The position numbers were made by a program, and so were the translations under genes. A stretch of 64,000 bases of DNA, taken from contig VWZX01008950.1 of assembly GCA_013399015.1 (NCBI GenBank), positions 53,565 to 117,564 of the forward strand. The letters are read 5' to 3'. Origin of the DNA: Galbula dea (lineage: Eukaryota > Chordata > Aves > Piciformes > Galbulidae). A model generated the notes under the pieces. It saw only the letters and a program-made list of their open reading frames with translations. It was not told the origin of the DNA and ran no database searches. Positions 36,791 to 47,196 of the stretch are shown here, in pieces. How positions within the stretch are numbered: the first letter of the stretch is position 1; every line of letters starts with the position of its first letter.

Positions 36791-39700
36791 CAAGCTGTCA
36801 ATACATGAAGAAATTGAATGTATCTGTGATAATGAATGCCCTAACCATGAAGTTATCTGAAGTAAAAACCATCAAAGACATCTTCTTGCATCACCTGCAC
36901 AAATAAATTTTTTTAAATTTACTCCTTTCTTCTCTTCAATATTCTTTCAGATGCCCATCCCATTAAAAAGCACATTTGCATTTTTCAGTAAAATAGAAGA
37001 TATTATTTAAAGAGAATCATAAATTTCAACATTATATTTCCACAAGAAGATATTTATTTATTTATCTATTTGTCCTGTAACCACAATAAATAAAAGAAGT
37101 AATTTGACTAAGTAGGATGGGATTTTCAACAAGCATCAGTGCATGCAGTACTGTTTCTTTTGAAAAACTGATCAGTGTGCTGCCACAGAATTCAAATAAA
37201 CAAGAAAGGATAGTGGCTGAGAGGGAGATCATATTGTATAGGGGTCAGAGTTCCTGTATGGACTCATGAACTGTAATTTGAAACTGTCTGTCTAGTGCTA
37301 CTTTTTATCCTAAATGTTTGAAAACTTTTCCTTTTGTGCAGTTTCCTCTTTCCCCCCCTTCCCACTTCTACCTGTTGACAAGTGCTTTCAAAAAAAGAAA
37401 ATTAGCAAGACTATGACTTGATAATTTACCAAGTAGCTGTAGTTCATTTAATGTAAGATACTGGAGTATCACACCAAGCAGGGCATGAGAAAGTTTAAGT
37501 GGTTTCAGCACTTAAAAAGCAAGAATTAACATCAGGATCAAAATCCCACTGCTTTTACTCTGCCTGTGGGCAAATCTTCATGAAGACACTTAATAAGTCA
37601 TTTGTATTGCAATTTAACTTACAAAAATAAGCCAGTCTTCTTGTACCTGGTTGACTAATATTATTTACCCCAGTTAAGAAAATCATGCTACTATATCTTT
37701 CATGGGATTGTACATTTAATGACCAGTCTTGATTATCCATTACTATTTTTCCCCTTTGGAAAACATAGCCTACATATAAGGCTCTTTGCCAAATGTGTGG
37801 GTGAAAAAATCAGTGAGCGAAGTGTTTGTTATCTCCAAATTTTTAATTTGCAATAATCTCCATTGTCCCTTAAAAAAAACTTGTGCATGGAAGGCTGTGT
37901 TTCACTTATTCAATAAAAATAACCTCAGTCCAAATGCAGATTGAGATGCTTTGCAGAGATAGAAAAATATACATGAAATAATGTATCATGCCAAAAACAA
38001 AGGAAAAAATCATTAGTTAAAGTTGTATTAGCTTCTAACTCTCTTAATATCATCACTCCATAAAAACTGAATCACCTATACTGCTTGTCTGCTACAGACT
38101 CATTTAGCAAGTGGTCTACAAAGTGTTTTCTATTAGGTGCAAGATACTTCAGCTTAAGAGAAGACATAAAACATGGTTTAGCTGACTTTTATAGCAACCC
38201 TAATGAAACTTTCAAACCTTGTGGAAAATATATTATAGAAACTGGATAACAATGGCTGCATGTACAAAAAGGTTGCAGTATATACAGGACACGGTAATAT
38301 TTTCAATAATAGACTATACAACAGTATGTTCCAACATTTGCAGGTTGTAAATTTCAACATTATATTGCCTGGCTTGTGCTGTATGCAGGAACTAAAGAGT
38401 TAAAGTAGACATCCAAAGTAAAGAGATGTGACCAGACTCAGCTAGACCCATTACAGCTGGATGTAAATGTGAGGACAAAAATAAGAGTTGACAATGAATG
38501 CAATTTGTGAGGCTATTTTCTGTTTGTCTCTTTGCAAGTGCTGCACTTAGCCTCTGACAGCTTGAGGAAAAGAGGGCAAAGAGGCACAGAAGATGTCTTC
38601 TGTTATTTTAGTTTAGAGTATAGCTTAGAGTAGTTAAATGCTTCTTACAAAAATTAATTGCTACTATTTCTTACTCTTTAATTGACCGGGAATCAATTGC
38701 CATTGGGAACTCTATGGAGAGAACAGTATCTTGTTTCACATCTAATTTTTGAATAGGAGATAAACTGGCATGAGAAAGTTTTGATATGAAAATATTTTTT
38801 TAATAAATATTATGCCTATTTCATGGGCTTTATTTCTGGTGAATTAGAAAGCTCAAAATAATTACTTAAGTAGAAATATCTTAAACAGGTTTGTTGCTAT
38901 GAGCTCCAACAACAGAAAAAAGCTGATTTAATGAGCATCTAAAGTTTGTCTCTCATAATGGGGACAATCTGAAAGCTGCCAACAAATATAATCTGACATG
39001 GACTCAGTCAGGAATTATAATAAGAAAGTTATTTCTTGATGCCCCAAAAGATAATGAATATCAAAACTGGTGCTTGTGGGGTACGTAAAGAAACATATGG
39101 CAGTGCATGTGCAGGGACATTTATTTTTTAACTACTTCAACTGATTGCAACTTTTAGGAATGCACTTTATTTGAGAGAAGCTGCTCTTCATGTCATCTCA
39201 CTGTAACATTAAGGTCAAATTCCAATATGAAGTTCAAAAGTTTCCTGAAAATAAATTCTTCACGACACTACATAACATTGTCTGACCAAGACATTGCTGA
39301 GGAGTGACTGTGGTTCAAATTGTTATATGAACTTTCCTAGTATCTTCTCTTTTTTAAGCTAACTGTGCATCCATTTGCTGTCACATGGGTAACTGTACAC
39401 CTAGCAGGGTCAATGGGCTAGCTTCCTATGATAAAGATAGTAATTTGATTGACTTACTGTTTATTTCATGTTATATTTGAGTAAAAGAGAGAAAGACTGA
39501 CTCTACTAACTCTTGTAGCTGCACACTGGGTAAGGTACAGCTATGAGGAGGTGGAATGAGACTGCATCTTTCTTGGAGAGCAGTGAACCTCAGCAGAGCC
39601 CAAACAGGCAGGGAGACCACTGCCCACAAGCGAGAGGAATTTTCTAAGGTGGCAGCAGAGCAGCTATGAGCTAAATTATATCATGACAAATAAAACCCAG

Positions 39701-41129
39701 ACATTCTTAACGATCCAGTAATGACTGTGTGCAGACCCAATGGTGACTTTACCAACCTAGACACTTCATAAGTGAAAGCAAGACTTAGGGTGAAAAATTG
39801 CTTAATCACAATGTGCAGGGCTGAGGTAGAGAGAGGAAATAACTTTCAGAATCTGCATCTACTAGCAAAACTGAATTTTCTTTAATTCAAAATAAATTTC
39901 CATAGACTATGTTGTAATATAATTAAATATGAAAAGCTTTCTGATGTCTCTTGGTGTCTTTAAGGAAAACACAAAGTTCTATCTCAATGCTTTGGCTGGT
40001 ATGGGATCTCATCTTAAAACACCTTAAATGCTCACACAGCAAATTCCTATAAAACCAGGTGTGTTGAAGTGTAGGTAGAATAAAATTACTGGACCTGAAA
40101 TAACAAATAGGTTTCTATTATATAGAATTGAATTACTGCATTTTAAATAGCAAATAAATTTATATTATGGGGGTTTTATCAGCTCTTCTCATTTCTGTCA
40201 TGTCAGCACACAGGACTGTACAAAAATGCCAGGGTGGCTAGAGCTGTCTATGCATTCTGACAGCATGGAGCTACAGAAAACTTTCTTGTTCTTCTTCTGC
40301 AATGCAGATAATTTGAAAGGACAGTGTTGGTCAAATCTCAGCTTTGCCTGCAAATGCTGTTCTCTGAGTGAAGCAGAAAGGTCTTTTTAATGAACTCGGA
40401 TATTGCATTTTGAATAATTTCTTAAGCAAGACTTTTTTAAACAACCTTTTTACTAGTACATTCCTAGTAAACACATAGGGACATGGAGATATGTCTGCAA
40501 AATATTAGTAGTTCTCATTTCTCTACAGTTTGATATCACTTCAGAGAGATGATCTGGCTAACTAAAAGCCATCTGGACATTTGCAAAGCCTCTCTGGAGA
40601 TGTAGTTGATTGAAAGACTGTAGGAAGAGCTAATCCTATTACCAATGACATAGTTCTGGGGAGAGTAGAAACCTGCCTGGTAAAATGATGAGCTGAAAGT
40701 CATTATCCATTTGATCCTTAGATTAGCAGCATTGAAAAAAATGGGGTATTTCAAAGAATAGAAACATAAAGAGTTTTATGACACATCAGAATTATGCAAC
40801 CTAGTAACCATCAAAAAACTGTGGCTTTCCTTCATAAATTGCTCTTGAATTTAGGGTGAAAATAATATGCAGATACAATGTGGGGATAGTTCTGAAAAAA
40901 GTCATATCTTCCTTAACATGATATTTCTTTCATGTGACACTTTCTCAGTTATGCCTGGATGAAGAGATGGGGGAAAATGGAGCCAGGTCCCTCCCTGGAG
41001 AGGCAGGAGAGGAAAGAGAGACCTCTCACAGGTCTGTCTTCCCAGTCACCCATACACAACAGGTATGGAGCTCTAAAAACAGAAAGCTGGGCAAAGGTGG
41101 AAGGCAGAGGCCTAAAAGAAAGAGGTGAC

Positions 41130-42875
41130 TGAAAGAAAGTTCATGGCTGTGGCAAAAGGCGAGTGCCTTCTAGAATTCAAGATGCTCAGGGCACCTAGGA
41201 GGATATATTCTAAGCTCATGATGCTGGACTTTGGACATGCAGACTTTGATTGCTTCAGGGACTTGATGGCCTAAGTACCATGGAACAAAGCCCTAGAGGG
41301 AAGGGGTGCCCAGGACAGCTGGTTAATTTTCAAAGATCACCTTCTCTGTGTCCAGGAGCTATGTATCCCGACCAAGAGAAAGGCAGTGAAGAATGCTAGG
41401 AAACCTGCCTGGATGATATATGGGGGCATACAGGGAAGCTGTCCGGAGAGCAAGAGAACCGGTTAGAAAAACTAAAGCTCAGTGGGAATTAAATCTAGGC
41501 TGGGAGATCAAGGGGAATAGTAGAAGTTTCTATAGCTATGTTAATGGAAAAAGGAAGACTAGGGAAGGTGTGGGCCCCCTCAGAAAAGAAACAGGAGAAC
41601 TGGTGACGGGTGATATGGAGAAGGCTGAACTTCTCAACAGCTTCTTCACTTCAGTCTTCACTGGCAAGGGCTCCTGCCACACCCCCAAAGTCAAAGAAGA
41701 TAATGGCAGGGGCTGGAAGATAGAACTGCCCATGAAAAGTGAAGATCAGGTTAGTGACCAACTGAAGAACCTGAAAGTTCACAGGTCCATAGGACTCGAT
41801 GGGATACACCTTTGTGTACTGAGAGAATTGGTGGACGAGGTTGCTAAGCCACTCTCTATTGCATTCTAAAGGTCTTGGCAGTCTGGTGAAGTCCCCACGG
41901 ACTGGAGAAGGGGAAACATAACCTGCATTTTTAAAAAGGGAAAGAAGTATGATCCAGCAAACTATAAACCAGCCTGTCTTGCCTCTGTGCCTGGTAAGAT
42001 CATGGAGCAGATCCTCCTGGAAGCGCTGCTGAGGCAGAAGGATAATGAAGAGGTGATTGGTTATAATCAACATGGCTTCCCCAAGGGTAAATCGTGCCTG
42101 ACAAATCTGGTGGCCTTCTATGAGGAGGTTTCGACATCTACAGACAGTGAAAAAGTGACTGATGTCATTTACCTGGACCTGAGCAAAGCCTTTGACACTG
42201 ACCCCCATGACATACTGGTCTCCAAGCTGGTGGAATATGGATTTGATGGATGGACCACTCAATGGATAAAGAATTGGCTTGATGGCTGTACACTGAGAGT
42301 GGCTGTCAATGGATCCATGTCCAGGTGGAGGTCAATGACAAGTGGAGTCCCTCAAGGATCAATACTGGGACCGGTCTTGTTCAATACCTTTGTTGTTGTC
42401 ATGGACAGTGACATCAAGCACTCCCTTAACAAGTTTGCAAACAACATCAAGCTGTGTGGTACGGTTGACACGCTGGAGGGGAGGGATGACATCCAGAAGG
42501 ACCTGGACAGGCTGGAGAGATGGGCCCATGCCAACCTCATGAAGTTCAACAAGACCAAGTGCAAGGTCCTACCTCTGTGTCAGGGCAATCCCAAGCACCG
42601 ATACAGGCTGGATGAAGATTGGCTTGAGAGCAGCCCTGAGGAAAAATACCTGGGGGTGCTGGTGGATGAAGAAGCTCAATGTGAGCCACCAGTGTGCACT
42701 TGCAGCCCAGAAGGCCAACCGTATCTGAAGCTGCATCAAGAGGAATGTATCCAGCAGGTCGAGGGAAGTGATTCTTCTCCTCCACTCTGCTCTTGTGAGA
42801 CCCCACCTGTAATATTGCATCCAGTTCTGGAACCCCTATTACAAGAAGGATATGGAAGTGTTGGAGCTACCTTTT
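41130..42875 (+). mobile_element. CR1 LINE, longest copy; subfamily 1 part of a chimera
   Basis: Translation starts in the endonuclease-RT linker. ECLLEFKMLR, then LDFGHADFDCFRDLMA, a stop, VPWNKALEGRGAQDSWLIFK and PTKRKAVKNARKPAWM follow the CR1 order exactly. A short deletion then removes codons between PAWM and AYRE. The RT follows in a single frame to 42877. Upstream endonuclease was not recognised; the sequence from 40930 may be its worn remnant. At about 42875 the element switches into the 3' region of a different CR1 subfamily (next entry), and its own 3' end is absent. It is dead: several stops, and NN in place of the catalytic DD. Confidence 0.92.
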
Positions 42876-42877
42876 GA
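41420..42877 (+). pseudogene. CR1 ORF2 reverse transcriptase pseudogene
   Basis: One reading frame spans 485 codons with a single stop, TAA at 41867-41869 after KPLSIAF, where a CR1 normally continues FE+SW; a GAA to TAA change would explain it. Before the stop are the linker (AYREAVRRAREPVRKTKAQW, NSFFTSVFTG) and the start of RT (LDGIHLCVLREL). After it come PGKIMEQILL, YNQHGFPKGKSCLTNLVAFY, DVIYLDLSKAFDT (motif A), TSGVPQGSILGPVLFN (motif B) and KFANNIKLCG. Motif C should be FADD, so both catalytic aspartates are asparagine and RT activity is lost. The last 50 codons drift out of the CR1 frame after LGVLVDEE. RT would copy CR1 RNA at the genomic nick; this copy cannot. Confidence 0.9.
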
Positions 42878-43283
42878 AGAGCAGTGAAAGGGAAAGGGAC
42901 TTGGGGGTCCTGGTAGATGGAAGAATGACCATGAACCAGCTGTGTGCTCTTGTGGCCAGGAGGGTCAATGGTATTCTGGGGTGTATTAGAAGGAGTGTCA
43001 GGCTCCTCTCAGTGAAGCCCAGTGACAAGACAAGGGGCAATGGCTGTAAGCTGAAGCACAGGATGTTATCTGTGAATACAAGAAAAAAATTTTTCCTAGT
43101 GAGGGTGCCAGAGCACTGGAACAGACTGCCCAGAGGCTGTGGAGTCTCCTCCTCTGGAGTTATTCAAGACCTGTCTGGACACGTTTCTGTGTGATCTGGT
43201 CTAGGGAATTCTGATGTGGCAGGGGGATTGGACTAGGTGATCTTTCAAGGTCCCTTCCAGCTCCTAACATTCTGTGATTCTGT
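42876..43283 (+). mobile_element. CR1 3' end of a second subfamily, fused to the copy upstream
   Basis: The text jumps back to an earlier CR1 position: LESSERERDLGVLVDGRM at 42874-42930 repeats the LGVLVD region already passed at 42651. It continues in a subfamily like that at 2092-3083 (MTMNQLCALVARRVNGILGC). An internal deletion then joins CIRRS to VRLLSVKPSDKTRGNG, removing about 280 bases. The tail ATTCTGTGATTCTGTG ends at 43283. Fusion by template jumping, or insertion plus deletion, would both fit. Confidence 0.88.
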
Positions 43284-44754
43284 GATGTATATCTTATGGT
43301 ATTTTAGATGTATACATTCTTTGAAACATTGCCTACATAATTTGAGCTGCAGTTCAGACTCTCAGTTACAGAACAGAATCAAGAACAAGCTGTGCAACAT
43401 CACAAACAAAAAAAAGGGAGAATGGCAAAAATAGAAGTTTGAAGGGGGGGTGTTAATTATTTTTGGGAACATTCGCAAGAGCACTGACTTACAGACATTC
43501 TAATAATTCATTAAAAGAAAATAATCGTCTTTGATAAATTCATATTTAATAGACTCAGCAATGACAACACAATATACAAAATAAGTGGTTTGAGTACAGA
43601 TAGCTTACATGAATCACAGCATGTGGAAAAAAATTATTTAATTTGCATGTCCCTCTGTGACATAAAATACTACAGCAAATAAACACATTTGTCAAACATG
43701 TGAAGCATTCTATACCTTTGAAAATTCTACACATTTCTCATGTTCACTTCAGGCAGCCATTCATACAAAACAAATAATTTCTGAAATTGTGAAACTGAAT
43801 TGCTGTGCCAGACACACAAGACTTAATTTGATTTTAGGTAAATAAAGACAAATGTTATAGGAAGCAAGTAGAAAGGCCAACTGTAATGAGAACAACATGT
43901 ATAGTTTAGATTACAGACAATATGATAGAAAGAAAGGTGACTGATGACAGAAAAAATGTACTAATAAAAAAACTTTGGAATCTAGGAATGAGAAGGAGTC
44001 ATGTACGGAAATACAGGTATTCATTACTTCTATATGACTATATGACTCTTTATGATGATATCCATACACATTCCTCCTAAATGTCATGTACAACCACACT
44101 AACCTGGTTTTGGTTTTGTTTTGTGTGGTGTTTTTGGTTTGGTTTTTTTGCTTATTAATTTTTTGTCTCTCTGTGAAAGAAGAAAAGAGTTTGTCTGTGT
44201 TTCTTTCAAAGGTGGTTGTCAGGACAAGACCTGTAATTATCTGGAGAATTACTCCCTCCTTCATACAAGGGAAGCATGTCTGCAATCTCATAATGATTCT
44301 ACTACTATGTAAAAGGGAAAGGAGACAAAGGTTTATAGCAGTCCTGCCAACGTATTTGACTCTGAAGAATAAAATCTGGATTAGATTTTTGAAGAAGAAT
44401 TAACAATGAAGCTGACAAAGCTGTAGCCAGCTAAACTTCATTTGTATAATCCTTTTTTCACCTGAAAAATTCAATGATTTGGCAGGACTAACCATATGCT
44501 TAAGTACGTGGTTACATGATTTAGTGGTTGAGGAGAAAGTCTAATCTGTGCAGTTTGACCTCAGATGAAATTTTTACAAAATTCACAAGGAAAACTAACT
44601 CAGTGGGGTTTGTTCGTTTGTTTTTTAATTACAAAAATTCATTATTTTTTCATTTGGAAAACTTCTTAAAGAAAATACTTTATATTTTCTTTCTAGGTAT
44701 AAATTTTTGTTGACTTTAAAGTGATCAGAATGATAGATTAATCCAGTGTGTTTG
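43284..44754. other. unique noncoding with GT-rich patch
   Basis: AT-rich sequence without recognisable genes. At 44104-44152 a run of GGTTTTG- and TTTG-like units makes a low-complexity patch that creates hydrophobic spurious frames. Confidence 0.5.
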
Positions 44755-45069
44755 TCATAGAATCATCTGTGTTAGAAAGGGCCTTCAGAGGTCATCTAGT
44801 TCAACCCCCCTTTAGTGAGCAGGGACATCCCCAACTAAATCGGGTTGCTCAAAACCCTGTCTAGCCTCACCTTGAATGCCTCTAGGGACAGGGCCTCAAC
44901 CACCTCCCTGGGCAACCTGTTCCAGTGTTCCACTATCCTCATGGTAAGGAACTTTTTCATAATATCTAATCTAAATCTACTCTTCTCTGATTTGAAGCCA
45001 TTTCCCCTTGTTCTTTCACTACAGGCCTTTGTAAACAGGTCCTCTCCAGGTTCTTTGTAAGCTCCCTTC
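44755..45069 (-). mobile_element. CR1 LINE 3' part, antisense (split by LTR)
   Basis: This holds the minus-strand CR1 tail (TCATAGAATCAT at 44755) and its C-terminal coding region (FTKAC-like, then TRGNG-like and RFRLDI-like text on the minus strand). It stops at CCCTTC, 45064-45069, where an LTR inserted. The same CR1 resumes at 45645 with that hexamer repeated. It belongs to the subfamily of 46634-47196. Confidence 0.9.
45064..45069. repeat. target-site duplication, left copy
   Basis: CCCTTC immediately precedes the LTR start TGTTGTGG and is repeated at 45645-45650 immediately after the LTR end. Six bases is the size made by ERVK/alpharetrovirus-type integrases. Confidence 0.9.
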
Positions 45070-45348
45070 TGTTGTGGTATGCTATTGTGGGTTGTAGGGT
45101 CTAGGTCCTAGCAGAGGGGAAGCTGGACAAGGCCGAAGTCAGTTTCTCACAAGAAAGCAGTTAGATAGCCTGGGAGAGAAAGTGGGAGTCACCTAGCAGG
45201 TGCCTTTGCAGCTGCACACAGAGGCCTTGACGCCCCACATAGCCTTAACGTCTTATCCTTCCCACACCACACAGTGCCAGTCTTATCACATTCACATTTC
45301 TTTGAAGTACACTGTTTTATCCTCATTTATGGAGTTGTTTTTACCTAG

Positions 45349-45424
45349 TAAGTGTTGCTTCTTAATTGGTTAGTATAATTTGTATATGTAAGTGTCGCTT
45401 GCTAATTGGTCATTATTCTTTCTG
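45349..45424 (+). promoter_or_regulatory. duplicated U3 unit with inverted CCAAT boxes
   Basis: Two copies of a TAAGTGTYGCTT..TAATTGGT unit lie at an exact 40-base period (45349 and 45389). Each carries ATTGG, the reverse of CCAAT, which NF-Y type factors bind. Enhancer duplication is common in active retroviral LTRs. The function here is inferred. Confidence 0.7.
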
Positions 45425-45430
45425 TAAAGG

Positions 45431-45438
45431 TATAAAAG
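45431..45438 (+). promoter_or_regulatory. LTR TATA box
   Basis: TATAAAAG lies 22 bases after the second ATTGG box, the expected core promoter of this LTR. Confidence 0.7.
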
Positions 45439-45644
45439 ATATTGCTAACAAGAGCGGTGCTATCCATCTTCTTGTATATGGTCTCTGCCTGTGACTCTTG
45501 TACTTTTGCTTGGCCTATTTTATTTTCTTTTATGTTAAATGCGACCACTCGCTGCATGTCTTTTGTGTATGTGTGTGTGTCAGATCCATCTGAACTCACT
45601 CTTCAGAATAATTGTCGAGTACAGCATATTGTCATGCTGCGACA

Positions 45645-46025
45645 CCCTTCAGGTAGGGGAAGGTCACTATTAGGTCATCCCAAAGCCTTCTCTTTTCTAG
45701 GCCAAACAATCCCAGCTCCCGCAGGCTGTCTTCATAGGGGAGGTGTTACAGCTCCCTGATCATTTTCGTAGCGCTCCTTTGGATCTGCTCCAGCAGGTCC
45801 ATGTCCTTTCTGTGTTGAGGGCTTCAGAGCTGAACATAGTACTCCAGATGAGGTCTCACCAGAGCAAAGTGGCAGAATCACCTCTCTTGATCTGCTGACC
45901 ACTCTTCTTTTGATGCAGCCCAGGACGCAATTTGCCTTCTGGGCTGCCAGTGCGCACTGCTTGCCTGTGTCCAGTTTCTCATCCACCAACACCCCGAGGT
46001 CATTTTCTGCACGGCTGCTCTCCAT
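45645..46025 (-). mobile_element. CR1 LINE 5' part of the split antisense copy
   Basis: The CR1 resumes with the second CCCTTC, then AGGTAGGGGAAGG. On the minus strand it reads from about 46025: MESSRAENDLGVLVDEKL, CALAAQKANCVLGCIKRRV, SRSREVILPLCS, after which frameshifts break the frame. The copy is 5' truncated at about 46025, just before the region homologous to the start of the copy at 46634, to which it lies head to head. Confidence 0.9.
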
Positions 46026-46633
46026 CTTCTCATATAACTATTTTGTGATAACACTGTAAGTTACAGTGTATACAAATATGCCAAAAAATAAATGAAATAA
46101 TTGATTACTTGTATAGCAGGACATTTAAATGTTAGACTATCTGTATTAACTGAAGAATTAATCTGTTTTCTGACCATCCTTACTATATTAATGAAGGAAG
46201 GAACACTATACCTCAGGATGCTAAAGAAAAAAAGACACCATGTTTTTTTGATAACCACTCAGTATAACAAAATATAATTAAGCACCATTTAAACTTAAAA
46301 GTATTCTTCCAAGAGTTTTCAGTATCTGTGCTGAATATAGACTTTGGATTAATTTGAAACTTATTTTAAATTCTTGTGAATTCTGATTAATCTAACAGGT
46401 TATCTCAGAGACTACACTGAAAAAAGGGAAGTATCAAATGTTTTTTAAAGGTCTCAAGACACCTCTTCATGATAAAGTGAATGTGAATACGAAATTTAAG
46501 AACAAATGCAACTCAGTTCGTATATAGTAGAAAATTTCAAGTTCATGAGATTCAGCAGATTCAAAGGCTATCCACAAAAATGTTGCGTCAATGAAAAGTA
46601 ACAGCTGGTAGTATGTAAATCTAGTCAGGCCTC
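46026..46633. other. unique noncoding spacer between inverted CR1s
   Basis: About 600 AT-rich bases without a recognisable feature. Confidence 0.5.
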
Positions 46634-47196
46634 TGAAAAGAATTATTCTGCCACTGTACTCTGCTCTGGTGAGACCTCAGCTGGAGTACTGTGTTCAGCT
46701 CTGGAGCCCTCAACACAGGAAGGACGTAGACCTGCTGGAGCGGGTCCAAAGGAGGGCTACTAAAATAATCAAGGGGCTGGAACACCTCCCCTATGAGGAT
46801 AGGCTGAGGGAGCTGGGATTGTTCAGTCTGGAGAAGAGAAGGCTTTGGGGGGACCTAATAGTCACCTTCCAGTACCTGAAGGGGTCATATAGAAAGGCTG
46901 GGGAGGGCCTGTTTACAAAGGCCTGTAGTGATAGGACAAGGGGTAATGGGTTTAAATTAAGGAAGAGCAGATTTAGATTGGGTATTAGGAAAAAGTTCCT
47001 TACCATGAGGGCGGTGGAACATTGTAACAGGTTGCCCAGGCAGGTGGTTGAGGCCCCATCCCTGGAGGTGTTCAAGGAAAGGCTGGACAGGGTGCTTGGC
47101 AACCTGGTTTAGTTGGAGATTGCCTACTCACTGTAGGGGGTTGGACTAGATGACCTCTAAGGTCCCTTCCAATCCTGATAATTCTATGATTCTATG
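46634..47196 (+). mobile_element. CR1 LINE 3' end, sense
   Basis: A 5'-truncated copy with the C-terminal coding region intact, a short 3' region (GGTTGGACTAGATGACCTC) and the tail ATTCTATGATTCTATG ending at 47196. It is close in sequence to the antisense copy at 44755-46025, and the pair is head to head. Confidence 0.94.
46669..47112 (+). pseudogene. CR1 ORF2 C-terminal fragment, open frame
   Basis: 147 codons run without a stop to the natural ORF2 end. In order they read RPQLEYCVQLWSPQHRKDVD, LLERVQRRATKIIKGLEHLP, RLRELGLFSLEKRRLWGDLI, DRTRGNGFKL, FRLGIRKKF, and RLPRQVVEAPSLEVF near the C-terminus. This is the domain after the RT, thought to act in RNA binding and target priming. The ATG is an internal methionine, not a true start, because the RT and endonuclease are missing. 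The clean frame suggests a comparatively young copy, or chance survival of a short segment. No selection for function is implied. Confidence 0.88.

Larger units (their letters stand above)
29794..41129. other. 11-kb AT-rich noncoding stretch nearly free of mobile DNA
   Basis: No gene, CR1 or LTR was recognised in more than 11 kb; open frames stay under 75 residues. Contents listed separately are an AT-dinucleotide patch (32700-32830), a short tandem duplication (34229-34280) and one possible old MIR (36690-36790). The last 200 bases (40930-41129) become GC-richer and may be the worn 5' continuation of the CR1 that follows. A string GGCCCTGTCTATACTAAGG at 36171 resembles an old MITE end. Confidence 0.5.
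45070..45644 (+). mobile_element. complete solo ERV LTR, 575 bases, inserted in CR1
   Basis: The LTR starts TGTTGTGGTATG and ends CATGCTGCGACA. These are imperfect inverted ends (TGTYGYRGYATG), with TG...CA and a 6-base duplication of CCCTTC on both sides. The CR1 sequence is continuous across it once the LTR and one hexamer are removed. U3 contains a 40-base tandem duplication carrying ATTGG (inverted CCAAT) at 45365 and 45405. A TATA box (TATAAAAG) follows at 45431, so the LTR would fire on the plus strand, towards 46 kb. No canonical AATAAA was seen after the TATA. There is no internal viral sequence: LTR-LTR recombination has removed gag, pol and env. The 6-base duplication points to an ERVK-like (beta/alpha) group; the family is not named. 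Confidence 0.93.

Noticed and set aside
40934..41128. 64-codon charged frame just before the long CR1
   Set aside because: No recognisable domain. At best part of the worn 5' region of the CR1, but I could not align it to endonuclease.
41651..42262. 203-codon open frame on the minus strand
   Set aside because: Complete overlap with the sense CR1 reverse transcriptase frame; its translation shows no domain. It is a shadow.
44086..44403. Hydrophobic frame resembling a membrane protein
   Set aside because: The hydrophobic run is encoded by a GT-rich low-complexity patch (GGTTTTG-like units).
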